Shown here in pieces: positions 52,339 to 62,100 of a stretch of DNA of 64,000 bases (position 1 is the first letter of the stretch; each line of letters opens with the position of its first letter). The position numbers were made by a program, and so were the translations under genes. The stretch comes from Thereva unica (lineage: Eukaryota; Arthropoda; Insecta; Diptera; Therevidae): positions 124,001 to 188,000 of the forward strand of contig CATLJY010000036.1 of the NCBI GenBank assembly GCA_949987705.1. The letters run 5' to 3'. Below the pieces are notes generated by a model. That model ran no database searches. It saw only the letters and a program-made list of their open reading frames with translations, and was not told where the DNA came from.

Positions 52339-52346
52339 AGTCGAGT

Positions 52347-52640
52347 GAGCACGCTTCAGCAAGTAAGCTGACGCGGTCGAGATTTCTGAAATTTCTAAAA
52401 TAGTGTGGCTTAGTAAAATTTTCCGTAGTAGGAAAAATGTTATAATTAAAGAAGATGAGGTCATGGTCAGAGACTCCAGGAACAGATATTTGATTTGAAA
52501 AGGTTGCAAGGTTTATATTATTAACTATAAAGTAATCTAATAAAGAGGAACAGGGCCCAGTGAAATGAGTTGGAGCAGTATTAACGATTGATAGAGAGTA
52601 CGAATTTAAGGCGAGAAGGAATGTTACCCGACATCAAGCG
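52347..52640 (-). pseudogene. LINE endonuclease fragment
   Basis: The minus frame reads NTAPTHFTGPCSSLLDYFIV, then PGVSDHDLIFF, the conserved C-terminal blocks of the apurinic-type LINE endonuclease (SDH motif). It continues the LINE beyond the hAT-like element. The N-terminal half is missing. Confidence 0.75.
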
Positions 52641-53478
52641 TAAGGGTGGGTACATGTAGGTGTGCAGAAGACAACAGAGTAAGACTTCAGCCCCGATACA
52701 AATGAGTAAAAACTAAAAAATGAAAACTTTATCATTTCAAAAAAAAGAGAACTAAGCTAAACAAAATTAAAATAAGAAGAATAAGAAGAAATTTGACTTA
52801 TCTATTAAAAATTTGAAAAATTAATATATATTTATATTTATATATATTTGTTAAAGATAGAGCTCCTTTGCTCTAACTGTAAGAGGTAGTCAAAGTGAAG
52901 CACCTTGACTTATTGTTGCGTGTGCACAGGTACTTGAACCTGTACACTAAATCGTGATTATAAGTAGATCAAATGTTAAGGATAGAGATCCTTTGCTCTA
53001 ACTGTAGTCAAAGTGAAGCACCTTGACTTATTGTTGTGTGTGCACAAGTACTTGAACCTGTACACTCAATCGCTGTGCCTCAAGCAGACTCTCCTGAGAT
53101 AGAAATAAAAGTCTTAATTTCACAGTGATTGATCACTAATAAACTCTCTCTTTATTAATCAACCTTCCATTTATATATACAAGAATTGCTTAAATAAACA
53201 ATAATTAAAAAAGGTGCAAGCATTTAAGGTTCATTGATCATTTAAAGTTCATTGCTTACAATTTTGCTGATGGCGCAAGAATCTACAATTATACTAAAGT
53301 GAAAATGTACTTTAATTTTACTGATCGTGCAATTAAATTTATTAAAGGTAATGACCGATGGAAAAATGCAGTGTAATGAATTTATGACAAGGTGTGCAAG
53401 TTTTCTTAATGTTTACGTTTTATTCAAATAATTAAAACTAGAATCTAATCTAATGGCTTATGTTCTAACAATATTTAT
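52641..53478. repeat. AT-rich region with a 125-bp direct duplication
   Basis: 52850-52974 and 52975-53090 are near-copies (GTTAAAGATAGAGCTCCTTT / GTTAAGGATAGAGATCCTTT, TGTGCACAGGTACTTGAACC). The stretch TTAAAGTTCATTGCTTACA then TGGCGCAAGA near 53250-53280 could be an LTR end and primer site, but no partner LTR is in the window. No gene is seen. Confidence 0.4.
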
Positions 53479-53952
53479 TTAAAGCTTAAGGGATCCAATA
53501 ATTTTAAGTGGTACAAATGACTTATCTACTAGTTTTACTTTAACAAAATAAAAAAATTGGCAAATGATTTCGGAATTATTAAACTCTTCCTTAGGTATAA
53601 GTATTGCGTGGGTCATCTCTATGTTTTTAGATGGCGATATGCAAAGGTCCACGTTGTCCTTGTGCAAGATCATATCACAGTAGGGCGAGAAGAGTATGTA
53701 GTGGGTACAGTCCCTGTTGGTTGTTTCAATGTAGCACTGTAGGTCCGATATCTTTTCGCGCGATGAAGGCAGCCGGGAGTACTTGGAGGCGCAGGTGAAG
53801 TAGTGTAGACAAAACGCAGATTGCGGGAATGTAAAAATTCGGGCACGCGTGTTATTGCGAATTTTGTTGATGTTTTTCTCTTCCCTTTTATCTATGTGGC
53901 AGCTAAATATTCGGCCACCCCTGTCTTTTTGGTGGTCATAAATTTGTTTGCT
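53479..53952 (-). pseudogene. Cys-containing viral ORF without a start, likely C-terminus of the 466-aa protein
   Basis: 158 open codons after a TGA at 53953-53955, with no ATG before 53673. It has motifs GRIFSCHIDKREE, FCLHYFTCASKYSRLP, DLQCYIETTNRDCTHYILF and a hydrophobic-basic end. It overlaps the end of the Ser-rich frame by 17 bases in another phase, so a single frameshift near 53940-53955 would make it the folded C-terminal domain of that protein. The alternative is a separate gene that has lost its start. Confidence 0.5.
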
Positions 53953-55381
53953 TCATCTGATTCGCGTCCTGTATGTAGATATCGGTGGTGGTTTCATCAT
54001 TGATATTTGGTTGCGGATTCCTTGAATCGAGGATGTTTACCTTACGAAGGTGAGCACACAGCCGAATTTCCTTACCCGCTTCATTATTTAATCTGGGGGC
54101 GCCCTTTATAAATGAGTCTGGATATACGATACCCATATTAAAGATATTGGCAGCGTCGTCACTTGTGGGGGTGGTGGGCGGCGGAATCATCTTGGACGCC
54201 TTCTTTAGCATCTTTTTGGGCATGTACTTGGATGGATGGAAGATCCTTGGCCGTTCTCTCCTTCTTTTCGGCGGCGATTCTGGTTCAGATTCATCCTCCG
54301 AGCTCGAGGAATTTCTAATGGTGATCGGCGATGTACTGGATCCATCAGGTGTCTTGGTGGTTTGGCTTGGTGACGCAGGTGATTCTTCATCGCTGCTGCT
54401 GGAGCTCGAGTCCGGAAATAAAGGGCTCCCTGAACGCATATTGTGCTGCTTGTAGATGCGGCTCATATGCTTCCTGGAACGTTTTGGCATAGGTGAAGTT
54501 TTTGGCTCAATTGCATCAGTCTCACTCGATTCATGGCACACTACCCTTATGGGAACCTTATTTTTTCGTCTTTTTAGCACTTTTACAACTGGCTGCGGCG
54601 ATTGCTCTACTTTCGGCGATGGCAAGGGCTCCACTTCAGTAGGCAGGAGATCATTAATTATTTGGTCCAAATTATTAAACTCGGACACTATTGTAAAATT
54701 TAAATGATCACAAATATTTTCCAGAATATCGAAATCGTCGGTAAAAACAATTTGCCCTTTTTGCGGCGCACACTGTGAGGAAGAAGGATGCTGCTGCTCC
54801 TGTAGGTTCTTCTGCTGCTCCTGGATGATGTGGTGCAGATCCGGTACACAGGACGTCTCCAGGGGCCGCGAGTGAATCTGCTGCTCCTGTAGGATCTTCT
54901 GCTGCTCCTGGATGATGTGGTGCAGATCCGGCACACAGGGCGTCTCCAGGGGCCGCGAGTGAATCTGCTGCTCCTGTAGGATCTTCTGCTGCTCCTGGAT
55001 GATGTGGTGCAGATCCGGCACACAGGGCGTCTCCAGGGGCCGCGAGTAGAAATCAGGACTCGGCGAACACTGTTGTTGGGGGGAAAACTCCTGCGGCGAA
55101 AACCCTATATACGGCGACTGGTTGTAGGACATCGTAAATGGGGTCACTGGCTGGACGTCGGGTTGGTAAATTGTATTAAAAACTGATTGCTCGTAGTATT
55201 GCTGGGGCGTATTAAACGCTGGCGAACCGTCCTGACGATACATTATACGCGGGATAACTGCGGGCAACCCGGCACTATGCGACTGAACTAAATTATCGCT
55301 ATTATAAATGAATAATTCCCAACTTGATCTGGGCAACTTGCGGGAACAACCACCTTTGCCCGTGATCTTGGCTGGACGAAC
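53936..55381 (-). pseudogene. Ser/Pro/Gln-rich viral repeat protein
   Basis: The 466-codon frame (open to 55381, but with no ATG before residue about 32) has an N-terminal Gln/Pro/Tyr-rich part and three tandem copies of a 28-29-residue unit (RPLETPCVPDLHHIIQEQQK, coiled-coil-like, 54780-55040). It then has basic clusters (KVLKRRKNK, KRSRKHMSRIYK), a Ser/Asp/Glu tract (SSSSSSDEE) and another basic cluster (PPKRRRERPRIF). This resembles a disordered nuclear or tegument-like protein. A function is not recognised. The start is uncertain (TTG at 55336) and the end is probably frameshifted. Confidence 0.55.
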
Positions 55382-55407
55382 TATTTAACGCGATGTGCTA
55401 CGGCCTT

Positions 55408-56324
55408 TTATTTGGGCACGCAATTTTGGACGAATCCCACGAACCGCTTGTATGGGTGCGATTTGTTATTGTTTTTAATCACGACTGATCCCTGATCCCT
55501 GTTGATAACTTCGGTGGTGTTGGTGCCGATAAACTTTAACTCGGAGTTGATGAGTTGCATTTTATTATCAGCGGAAGTGGTGGAGGTCCTATCGGGTGGT
55601 ATGGTGACAATCTTGCCCTCGGAGTTGATGAGTTGCATTTTATTATCAGCGGAAGTGGTGGGGGTCCTATCGGGTGGCATGGTGACAATCTTGCCCTCGG
55701 AGTTGATGAGTTGCATTTTATTATCAGCGGAAGTGGTGGGGGTCCTATCGGGTGGTATGGTGACAATCCTGCCCGCCGTTAGATCTACTGTTAAAAAGTT
55801 TTCCTGCTGTACACTGCATGTGCCATAAAATTCCTTCAACTCTAGATTATCGCTAAAAACAACGAGGAAATTTTTTTCATATAAATCTGAGAGATTGTGT
55901 GGTCTTGAGAATAATCACCAAACACGACCGAGATTAGGTGCTTGTGTTTGATGTTTAGGAAATGGATCATGTTCGACAGTTCCGGCGACTCGTAGATGAC
56001 TCTCGTGCTCTTATTCCGCACGTAGCAATCGGTGCTGGCCACATAGAACCTAGCATAATCGGCCAATATAGCATTTTCGGAGCCCGGTGCCAATATATAG
56101 AGATTCATATTGATTGGAATGGGTTGCGGGTTTACCGCGGCCATGTAAAATATCTGAAATGTATCCTCGTCATCGCCCCCGGCCGCCGCCTTGATGCTGG
56201 CCGTGGTGTCGATGGTGGCAGCGGTGGGAGATCGCGTTTCGATGAAAATTGCCACATATATTAATTGAATTACAAACAATGCTAGCAGGGCTGACAGGAT
56301 ATTTACAATAATGTTGCATCTCAT
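55408..56324 (-). pseudogene. Membrane-anchored viral protein with 26-residue repeats, A-run frameshift
   Basis: The ATG at 56324 has GTAAG shortly upstream. The N terminus has a single membrane segment (IIVNILSALLALFVIQLIYV). An extracellular-type domain follows, with two or more cysteines (STDCYVRNKSTRVIYE) up to IYMKKI. There the run of seven A at about 55873-55879 shifts the frame; one more A would lead into FLVVFSDNLELKEFYG of the next frame. That frame carries three copies of a 26-residue unit (IVTMPPDRTPTTSADNKMQL) and ends at 55408. The signal-anchor layout recalls small PIF or envelope proteins, but no family is recognised. Confidence 0.6.
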
Positions 56325-56333
56325 AGTTGTTTG

Positions 56334-56338
56334 CTTAC
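56334..56338 (-). promoter_or_regulatory. TAAG motif before the membrane-anchored gene
   Basis: GTAAG reads toward the gene, about nine bases before the ATG at 56324. Confidence 0.4.
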
Positions 56339-56576
56339 AATCGTCGCAAATCCGCCATCGCGGACGTACCGATTCTCAAATATGTTTTTTCTCTTGCATT
56401 TCTTGCAGCGCGTCTTGGGTGGGCAATAATCGCACAAAAAATATGTGCAGCGACCACTATAGATGGCACCCATGTGCACATTCCTTAATAAGTAATTAAA
56501 TTGTATATTCAAGTTTTTATATTTTGAATATTATAATTTAGACATTCGCAGCGAATATTATTGTTAAAAATATAAC

Positions 56577-57580
56577 TAGATCGACAGAGTCGCAACATTG
56601 TATGAAAAGCCCGGCGAGGCGATAAGGCCGGTCGAGTCGCCCACGCGCATCCTTCGGAGCCGCGCTATCTGGAGTGGTCCGTATCACGTTGCAATCTAGA
56701 GTGACCCATCAACAAACAAGGCACTTCTTTCAACGTGACCCATTTAGCGATAAGACCAGCGAATATTATTGTTAAAAAATATAACTAGATCGACAGAGTC
56801 GCAACATTGTATGAAAAGCCCGGCGAGGCGATAAGGCCGGTCGAGTCGCCCACACGCATCCTTCGGAGCCGCGTGGTCCGTATCACGTTGCAATCTAGAG
56901 GTGACCCATCAGCAAACAAGGCACTTCTTTCAACGTGACCCATTTAGCGATAAGACCAGCGAATATTATTGTTAAAAAATATAACTAGATCGACAGAGTC
57001 GCAACATTGTATGAAAAGCCCGGCGAGGCGATAAGGCCGGTCGAGTCGCCCACACGCATCCTTCGGAGCCGCGCTATCTGGAGTGGTCCGTATCACGTTG
57101 CAATCTAGAGGTGACCCATCAACAAACAAGGCACTTCTTTCAACGTGGCCCATTTGGCGATAAGACCGGCCGAGTCGCAACAAGCGGCGGCGAGGCGATA
57201 AGGCCGGTCGAGCCGCGCGAAATCTGGAGTGTTCCGTTTCACATTACAATCTAGAGGTGACCCATCAACAAACAACGATAGGAACGCTCGAGTTGCAATT
57301 AATTGCCCTCAGCTTCCACTCGAGTGGTGATAGCTATAATCTAGAGGTGACCCATCAACAAACAAGGCACTTCTTTCAAAGTGGCCCATTTGGCGATAAG
57401 ACCACCCGAGTCGCAACAAGCGGCGGCGAGGCGATAAGGCCGGTCGAGTCGCGCGCTATCTGGAGTGGTCCGTTTCACATTACCATCAACAAACAACGAT
57501 AAGAACGCTCGAGTTGCAATTAATTGCTCTCAGCTTCCTCTCGAGTGGTGCTAGCTACAATCTAGAGGTGACCCATCACG
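56577..57580. repeat. Viral homologous-region-like repeats, block 2
   Basis: Three long units of about 200-209 bp start at about 56581, 56790 and 56990 (TCGACAGAGTCGCAACATTG ... AATATTATTGTTAAAAAATA). Shorter shuffled units follow to 57580. Sub-motifs include GGCGATAAGGCCGGTCGAGTCGC and CTAGAGGTGACCCATCAACA. All short ORFs over it are artefacts of the repeat. It recalls baculovirus hrs, which serve as enhancers and origins. Confidence 0.75.
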
Positions 57581-57840
57581 TTGACGGCCATCTCGATGCC
57601 CGTTTCGGGGCTAGCGAGCGCCTTCAGAAACGCGTTCACCCGCTTCTCGGTGCTTGCTGCCACAGTGCCCCGCTCATCAGCTTCTTCCGGCAACTCGAGC
57701 TTGGCCCGCAAATGCCGGCGTATCAAATCGACCGCCTCGTACTCGTCAAACTCGCGCCGGCCCTGCGGCAGGTTGGATTTGCTCGACCTGGAGCGACATA
57801 TGCATGCGCGCAGAGGTCGCCGTGATAGTGCGACTGCCAC
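57562..57840 (-). pseudogene. Possible viral coding remnant cut by the repeat block
   Basis: A minus frame, G/C-rich at third positions, with FDEYEAVDLIRRHLRAKLEL and STEKRVNAFLKALASPETGI. It ends in a stop created within repeat sequence (GTGACCCATCA), so its 3' end is not native. The family is not recognised. Opposite frames are also open here, so coding is uncertain. Confidence 0.3.
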
Positions 57841-58022
57841 AGTTTAACCTGGCTATCGAGCTAGATTTGGAGCCCATCATGCGAAAGCTGGGCGTATCGG
57901 CCATCCTTGAGCCCGGCAGCGAGTCCGAGTCGGTCATCGTCAGCAAGATGATGCACACTACGCAACAAGCTATTTCTATTGTTGTTAGAGATAGGAAAAC
58001 TGTATTTTTTTTGCCGCTTTGA
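57804..58022 (+). pseudogene. Serpin-like fragment
   Basis: The frame reads MRAEVAVIVRLPQFNLAIEL, then DLEPIMRKLGVSAIL and VIVSKMMHTTQQAISI. These match in order the serpin blocks V-LP-F---DL---L--LGV, the following insert, and SK--H-----. It lacks the N-terminal two thirds and the reactive-centre loop, ending in a stop at 58020-58022. Serpins inhibit serine proteases, often immune cascades, when viral. Here it is only a remnant. The assignment is by eye and moderate. Confidence 0.5.
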
Positions 58023-58209
58023 TATCCCGTTGTAAATAAATGCTGGGGAGAATTGAATCACTTTCTAGTGGGTGAATGCATCCATCCTTTAAAAATTTGG
58101 CATCGATATCGAAAATGATACTCGTCAGTTTTGCGACTTTCTTTGCGCTAGATAACACGTCGTGTCGGTTAATTTACTAAATTTTTCAAATTTTTAAAAT
58201 TATTCAAAA

Positions 58210-58464
58210 ATGAATTCTCGTGAGTTTTATCGTTTAATCGATAGCAGAGATATGCTATTAGAATATTTAATTAGACTAAAAGTGATCCGAAATGAGCTTA
58301 TCTGCTTCCAATGTGGCTCTGAGATGCATTTTTCACGCGATACGTTGCTGTTCAACGTCCCGGTGAACAACCCGTTGCTGCAACCATCAAATGTTCAACG
58401 TCCCAATTCAACAGTGAACAACCCGTGGCTGCAACCATCAGCAAGTACGAAGAACAATAATTAG
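58210..58464 (+). CDS. Short ORF with zinc-ribbon-like start, transposase-like
   Basis: MNSREFYRLIDSRDMLLEYL, then IRNELICFQCGSEM resembles the N terminus of Merlin/ISXO2-type transposases: a short helix pair, then CxxCG. The second CxxC of the ribbon and the DDE domain are absent. The last 40 codons are a low-complexity duplication (NVPVNNPLLQPS / NSTVNNPWLQPS). It ends just before the inferred LTR of element F. It could be a captured or truncated fragment. Confidence 0.35.
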   Translation: MNSREFYRLIDSRDMLLEYLIRLKVIRNELICFQCGSEMHFSRDTLLFNVPVNNPLLQPSNVQRPNSTVNNPWLQPSASTKNNN

Positions 58465-58473
58465 GTCAACCAA

Positions 58474-58837
58474 TGCTGAAACAACTACGCTCAGCAGTTG
58501 GGAAATTGCGACAGGTTATGACCGGCAATAACCCCCGGGTTCATCATTCCAATCAGCCAGCACGCACCTACCATCGTTGGGCAGTGAGGGCAGTGAGTAC
58601 CACGCCGCCGCGAAAGCAACAGTCAGAATTACAGTCAGAATTATTATGAAGTTTATATTATCTTAAAGTCATTGTGTATCAATTAAAGTGTTTTCATTGT
58701 TCTTGTATTTATATTATCTCAAATTCATTGTGTGTTAATTAAAGTGGTTTTCATTATTTTAAATCTACATCTTTTAATGTGTGAGTGAGTGTAGCAACCA
58801 AGGACAAACCACGGAAGGAAGAAAGAGGCAAAAAACA
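58474..58837 (+). repeat. 5' LTR of element F (left border inferred)
   Basis: The right end AAAACA abuts the primer site. The left end is placed at TGCTGAAACAACTACGC because Pao LTRs here start TG and this is the nearest fitting point. No second copy is in the window, so the border is unverified. Confidence 0.5.
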
Positions 58838-58838
58838 T

Positions 58839-58856
58839 TGGTCCTTCGAGCCGGAT
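58839..58856 (+). other. Primer binding site of element F
   Basis: TGGTCCTTCGAGCCGGAT follows the LTR by one base, the same site as in C and D. The leader from here to 59145 is A-rich and has no gene. Confidence 0.85.
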
Positions 58857-59144
58857 CCATCTTGGAATCAGCAGTCATCGTTAAATAATAAAATAACCTT
58901 GTATCACGTAAGTCCCATTTTCCCTTCCTTAAGTGCAATGCATTTAATTAAATACTTTAATTAAATAACATCAAAATAAATTATCGTTTAAATAAAATAA
59001 AACTTCTTTTTCTGTAATTCTATATATTTACATAACTCTAAAACAAAAATAATAAAATAAAGTCACACGTATAAACAAATAAATAAAAGCTTTTAATTAA
59101 AAAAAAAAAAAATTTTCGTGCAAGTGATTATCTTATCGTAAACA

Positions 59145-62100
59145 ATGTCTAAAACTCCAACGGAATCAAGTTCCTATGACACATTGCTCGACATCCAAAG
59201 TGCATTGATCGAGCAAATGCACAAGTTCATGGTGAATATAAAAAAGGCGGCAATCCCGAAAAGAACGCACGGGTTTTATGTATCACGCGTAAACGGGTGG
59301 CATGATTTGTGGCATCAATTCGCTGCTAATGATCTTCGAATCAGCCAAACTCCCGAAAACTCAAATCATCCGTACTTCACTGAGGATCTTTTTTCTGCAC
59401 AAGAGCAGATTTATTACGAGTTCAAAGGCGAACTCATTGACCACGTATCGAGGTTAGAACAACCTGCAAATACGTCCAGGCATAACCAGGACGTTAATAC
59501 CACATTATCGGCATCCACATCTGGCAAAACTCATACCAGCTTGCCTAGAATCTCATTACCCACCTTCTCAGGGAACTACAACGATTGGATCAGTTTCCGA
59601 GATTTATATCTTTCCGTAATTCATCAAAATTCGGATCTGGAAAACGTGCAAAAGTTCCATTATCTCAAAACAACACTCACTGGTGACGCTGCTAACGTGA
59701 TAAAACAGTTCAGTGTCACCAATGCAAATTACTCATCCGCCTGGAAGGCATTGACCGAACGGTATGAAAACACCCGAGTGCTAGTTTTTTCATTATTACG
59801 CACGTTTACGTCACAACAAAAAATTACCGCTGAATCAGCAAGTGCCATTAAAAGTCTACTTGACACCACGAGCGAAGCTTTAGCGTCACTGGAAAATTTG
59901 AAAGTAAATATTTCAAATTGGGATCCCCTCGTTATTCACCTCCTGGTTCAGAAACTGCCTCCAGAAACACACAAAGCTTGGGAGGAATCCATTGGAGACA
60001 GCTATGACGTTCCGACATGGCCATCATTCAAGAAATTTCTTGAAACTCGTTTCCGCACTTTGGAAGCGATAGGGTCAAATAAAGCCAAAGAAAAATGCGC
60101 AGACGGCCCTAATAACACCTCCAAAAATCTTATACAGAATTTTTTCAATTCTAATTCAGCCTGTGAGCTATGCTCTGAAAATCACGGGCTACGCTCATGT
60201 CCCCGATTCCTGAAGTTAGACGTGAGAGCTAAAATAAAAGTGGCCAAGGCTAAAAAATATTGCCTCAACTGTCTAGGTAAATACCATGCTTTAAGCAAGT
60301 GCCTAAGCAAAAACAGGTGCAATGTATGTAAACAAAAACATCATACATTACTGCATTTATCAGGAGGTAAATCTCAAAATGTACCGGGAAATCATCACGT
60401 AGGTAATGACTCCAGATCTATCCGAGCATCACCTCCCATCCATGACACCAACAACCACACGGATGCAGCAACTCCCAATATACTCACACATTTTACTAAT
60501 GAAAGAAGGCAAGTATTACTAGCTACAGCCATCGTTTTCATCAAAACAAAACAAGGACTTCAGAGTGTGCGAGCTCTGATAGATCCCGGATCGCAAGCCA
60601 CCTTTATCACAAAAGCCGTTCTACAACGCTTGAAAATTAAAACGACGTCGACAACCGTCAGAATGTTTGGTCTTATGAACACTGAAACTGCCAATTCCCA
60701 AAAAATGGCGAAATTTATTATTCAGGACACAAATGCGAATAATAACATCGAAGTCAACGCAATAGTTTTGGATCAACTCACCGAGCTCTTGCCATCGACA
60801 AAGATCAAACCACAAAAATGGGATCATCTCCAAGAATTGAAGTTAGCCGATCCTGCATTCAACACGCCGGGAAAAATCGACTTGCTCATAGGAGCAGATA
60901 TCTATCCCTCGATCCTACTCGATGGATTAAAACTTGGACCTAATGGTTCACCTGCAGCTCAAAATACCATTTTTGGGTGGATATTAACAGGTCCAACGGG
61001 TAATCAGAACGCGAACAACAAGGTTGAGATAGTATCATATGTCAACACTGTAGATGACTGTTTATTTGATATAAAGAAATTCTGGGAAATCGAAGAATGT
61101 TCATTGCCTAAAGTCGATACTCCTGAAGACACCTTCTGTGAAAGCTATTTCGCAAAAACTCATTACCGAAAGTCGAATGGTTCCTATGTAGTTCGTTTAC
61201 CATTTAAGGCTCTTTTAGAGAAAAATCAAGTGATGCTTGGTGCATCCCGTCAAATTGCACTTAGGCGCTTGATACACAGTGAAAAATCGGCAGAGAGAAA
61301 AGGTATGTTGCAGAATTACAACGAAGTGGTAAAGGAATATTTAACTCTGAATCAAATGGAAGAAATCACTGCAAATCAACCCGGGGGGGAGCCTTGGAAA
61401 GGGAATTATCTACCACATCATGCGGTTTTTAAGGAGGCCAGCACCACTACAAAGTTGAGGGTGGTCTTCGACGCTTCTTGTAAAACAGGATCAGGCATAT
61501 CCCTTAATGAATCCCTACTAACGGGCCCAGCTTTACAGCAAGATATCACCACTCTTCTATTGAATTGGAGATTTCACAGGTATGTTTTTTCTGCGGACAT
61601 TGAGAAAATGTACCGACAGATTTGGATACATCCCGATGATGTGGATTATCAACGCATATTATGGCGGCCCACACCAAAACACGCTATCAAAGACTATCGT
61701 CTTTTGACCGTCACTTTTGGAGTTTCGTGTGCACCATACCTAGCCATCCGAACGCTACATCAATTAGCGGAGGATGAAAAATCGACATTTCCTAATGCTT
61801 CTGAGTGTTTACAAAATGATTTTTATGTCGACGATGTACTTGCCGGTAGAGACACGATAGAGGAAATAAATCTACTCAAACATGAACTAAAAGCACTTTT
61901 GAATAAAGGGAAATTTCCTCTGAGAAAATTTTCAGCTAACCACCAGGACATATTAACAGATTTACCCAAGGATGAAATATCCACAGAAGCACTCTTGCAA
62001 CTACAAGAGGATCCCACTATAAAGGCGCTTGGCCTATCTTGGCATCCACAAGATGATGTTTTTCGCTATAAGCTGAACATAAATTTGGCGGGGCCCCTTA

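Larger units (their letters stand above)
47725..52640 (-). mobile_element. Jockey/CR1-type LINE, 5' truncated, split by a hAT-like element
   Basis: Minus-strand order from the right: endonuclease fragment (52640-52347), hAT-like insertion, linker (49996-49724), RT (49704-47971), 3' untranslated sequence. The hAT ends carry an 8-bp duplication of LINE sequence. The 5' border near 52640 is approximate and falls within the endonuclease. Confidence 0.85.

Noticed and set aside
14675..58856. Repeated TGGTCCTTCGAGCCGG as tRNA genes
   Set aside because: They are isolated 18-base matches directly after LTR ends, without cloverleaf sequence around them. They are primer sites.
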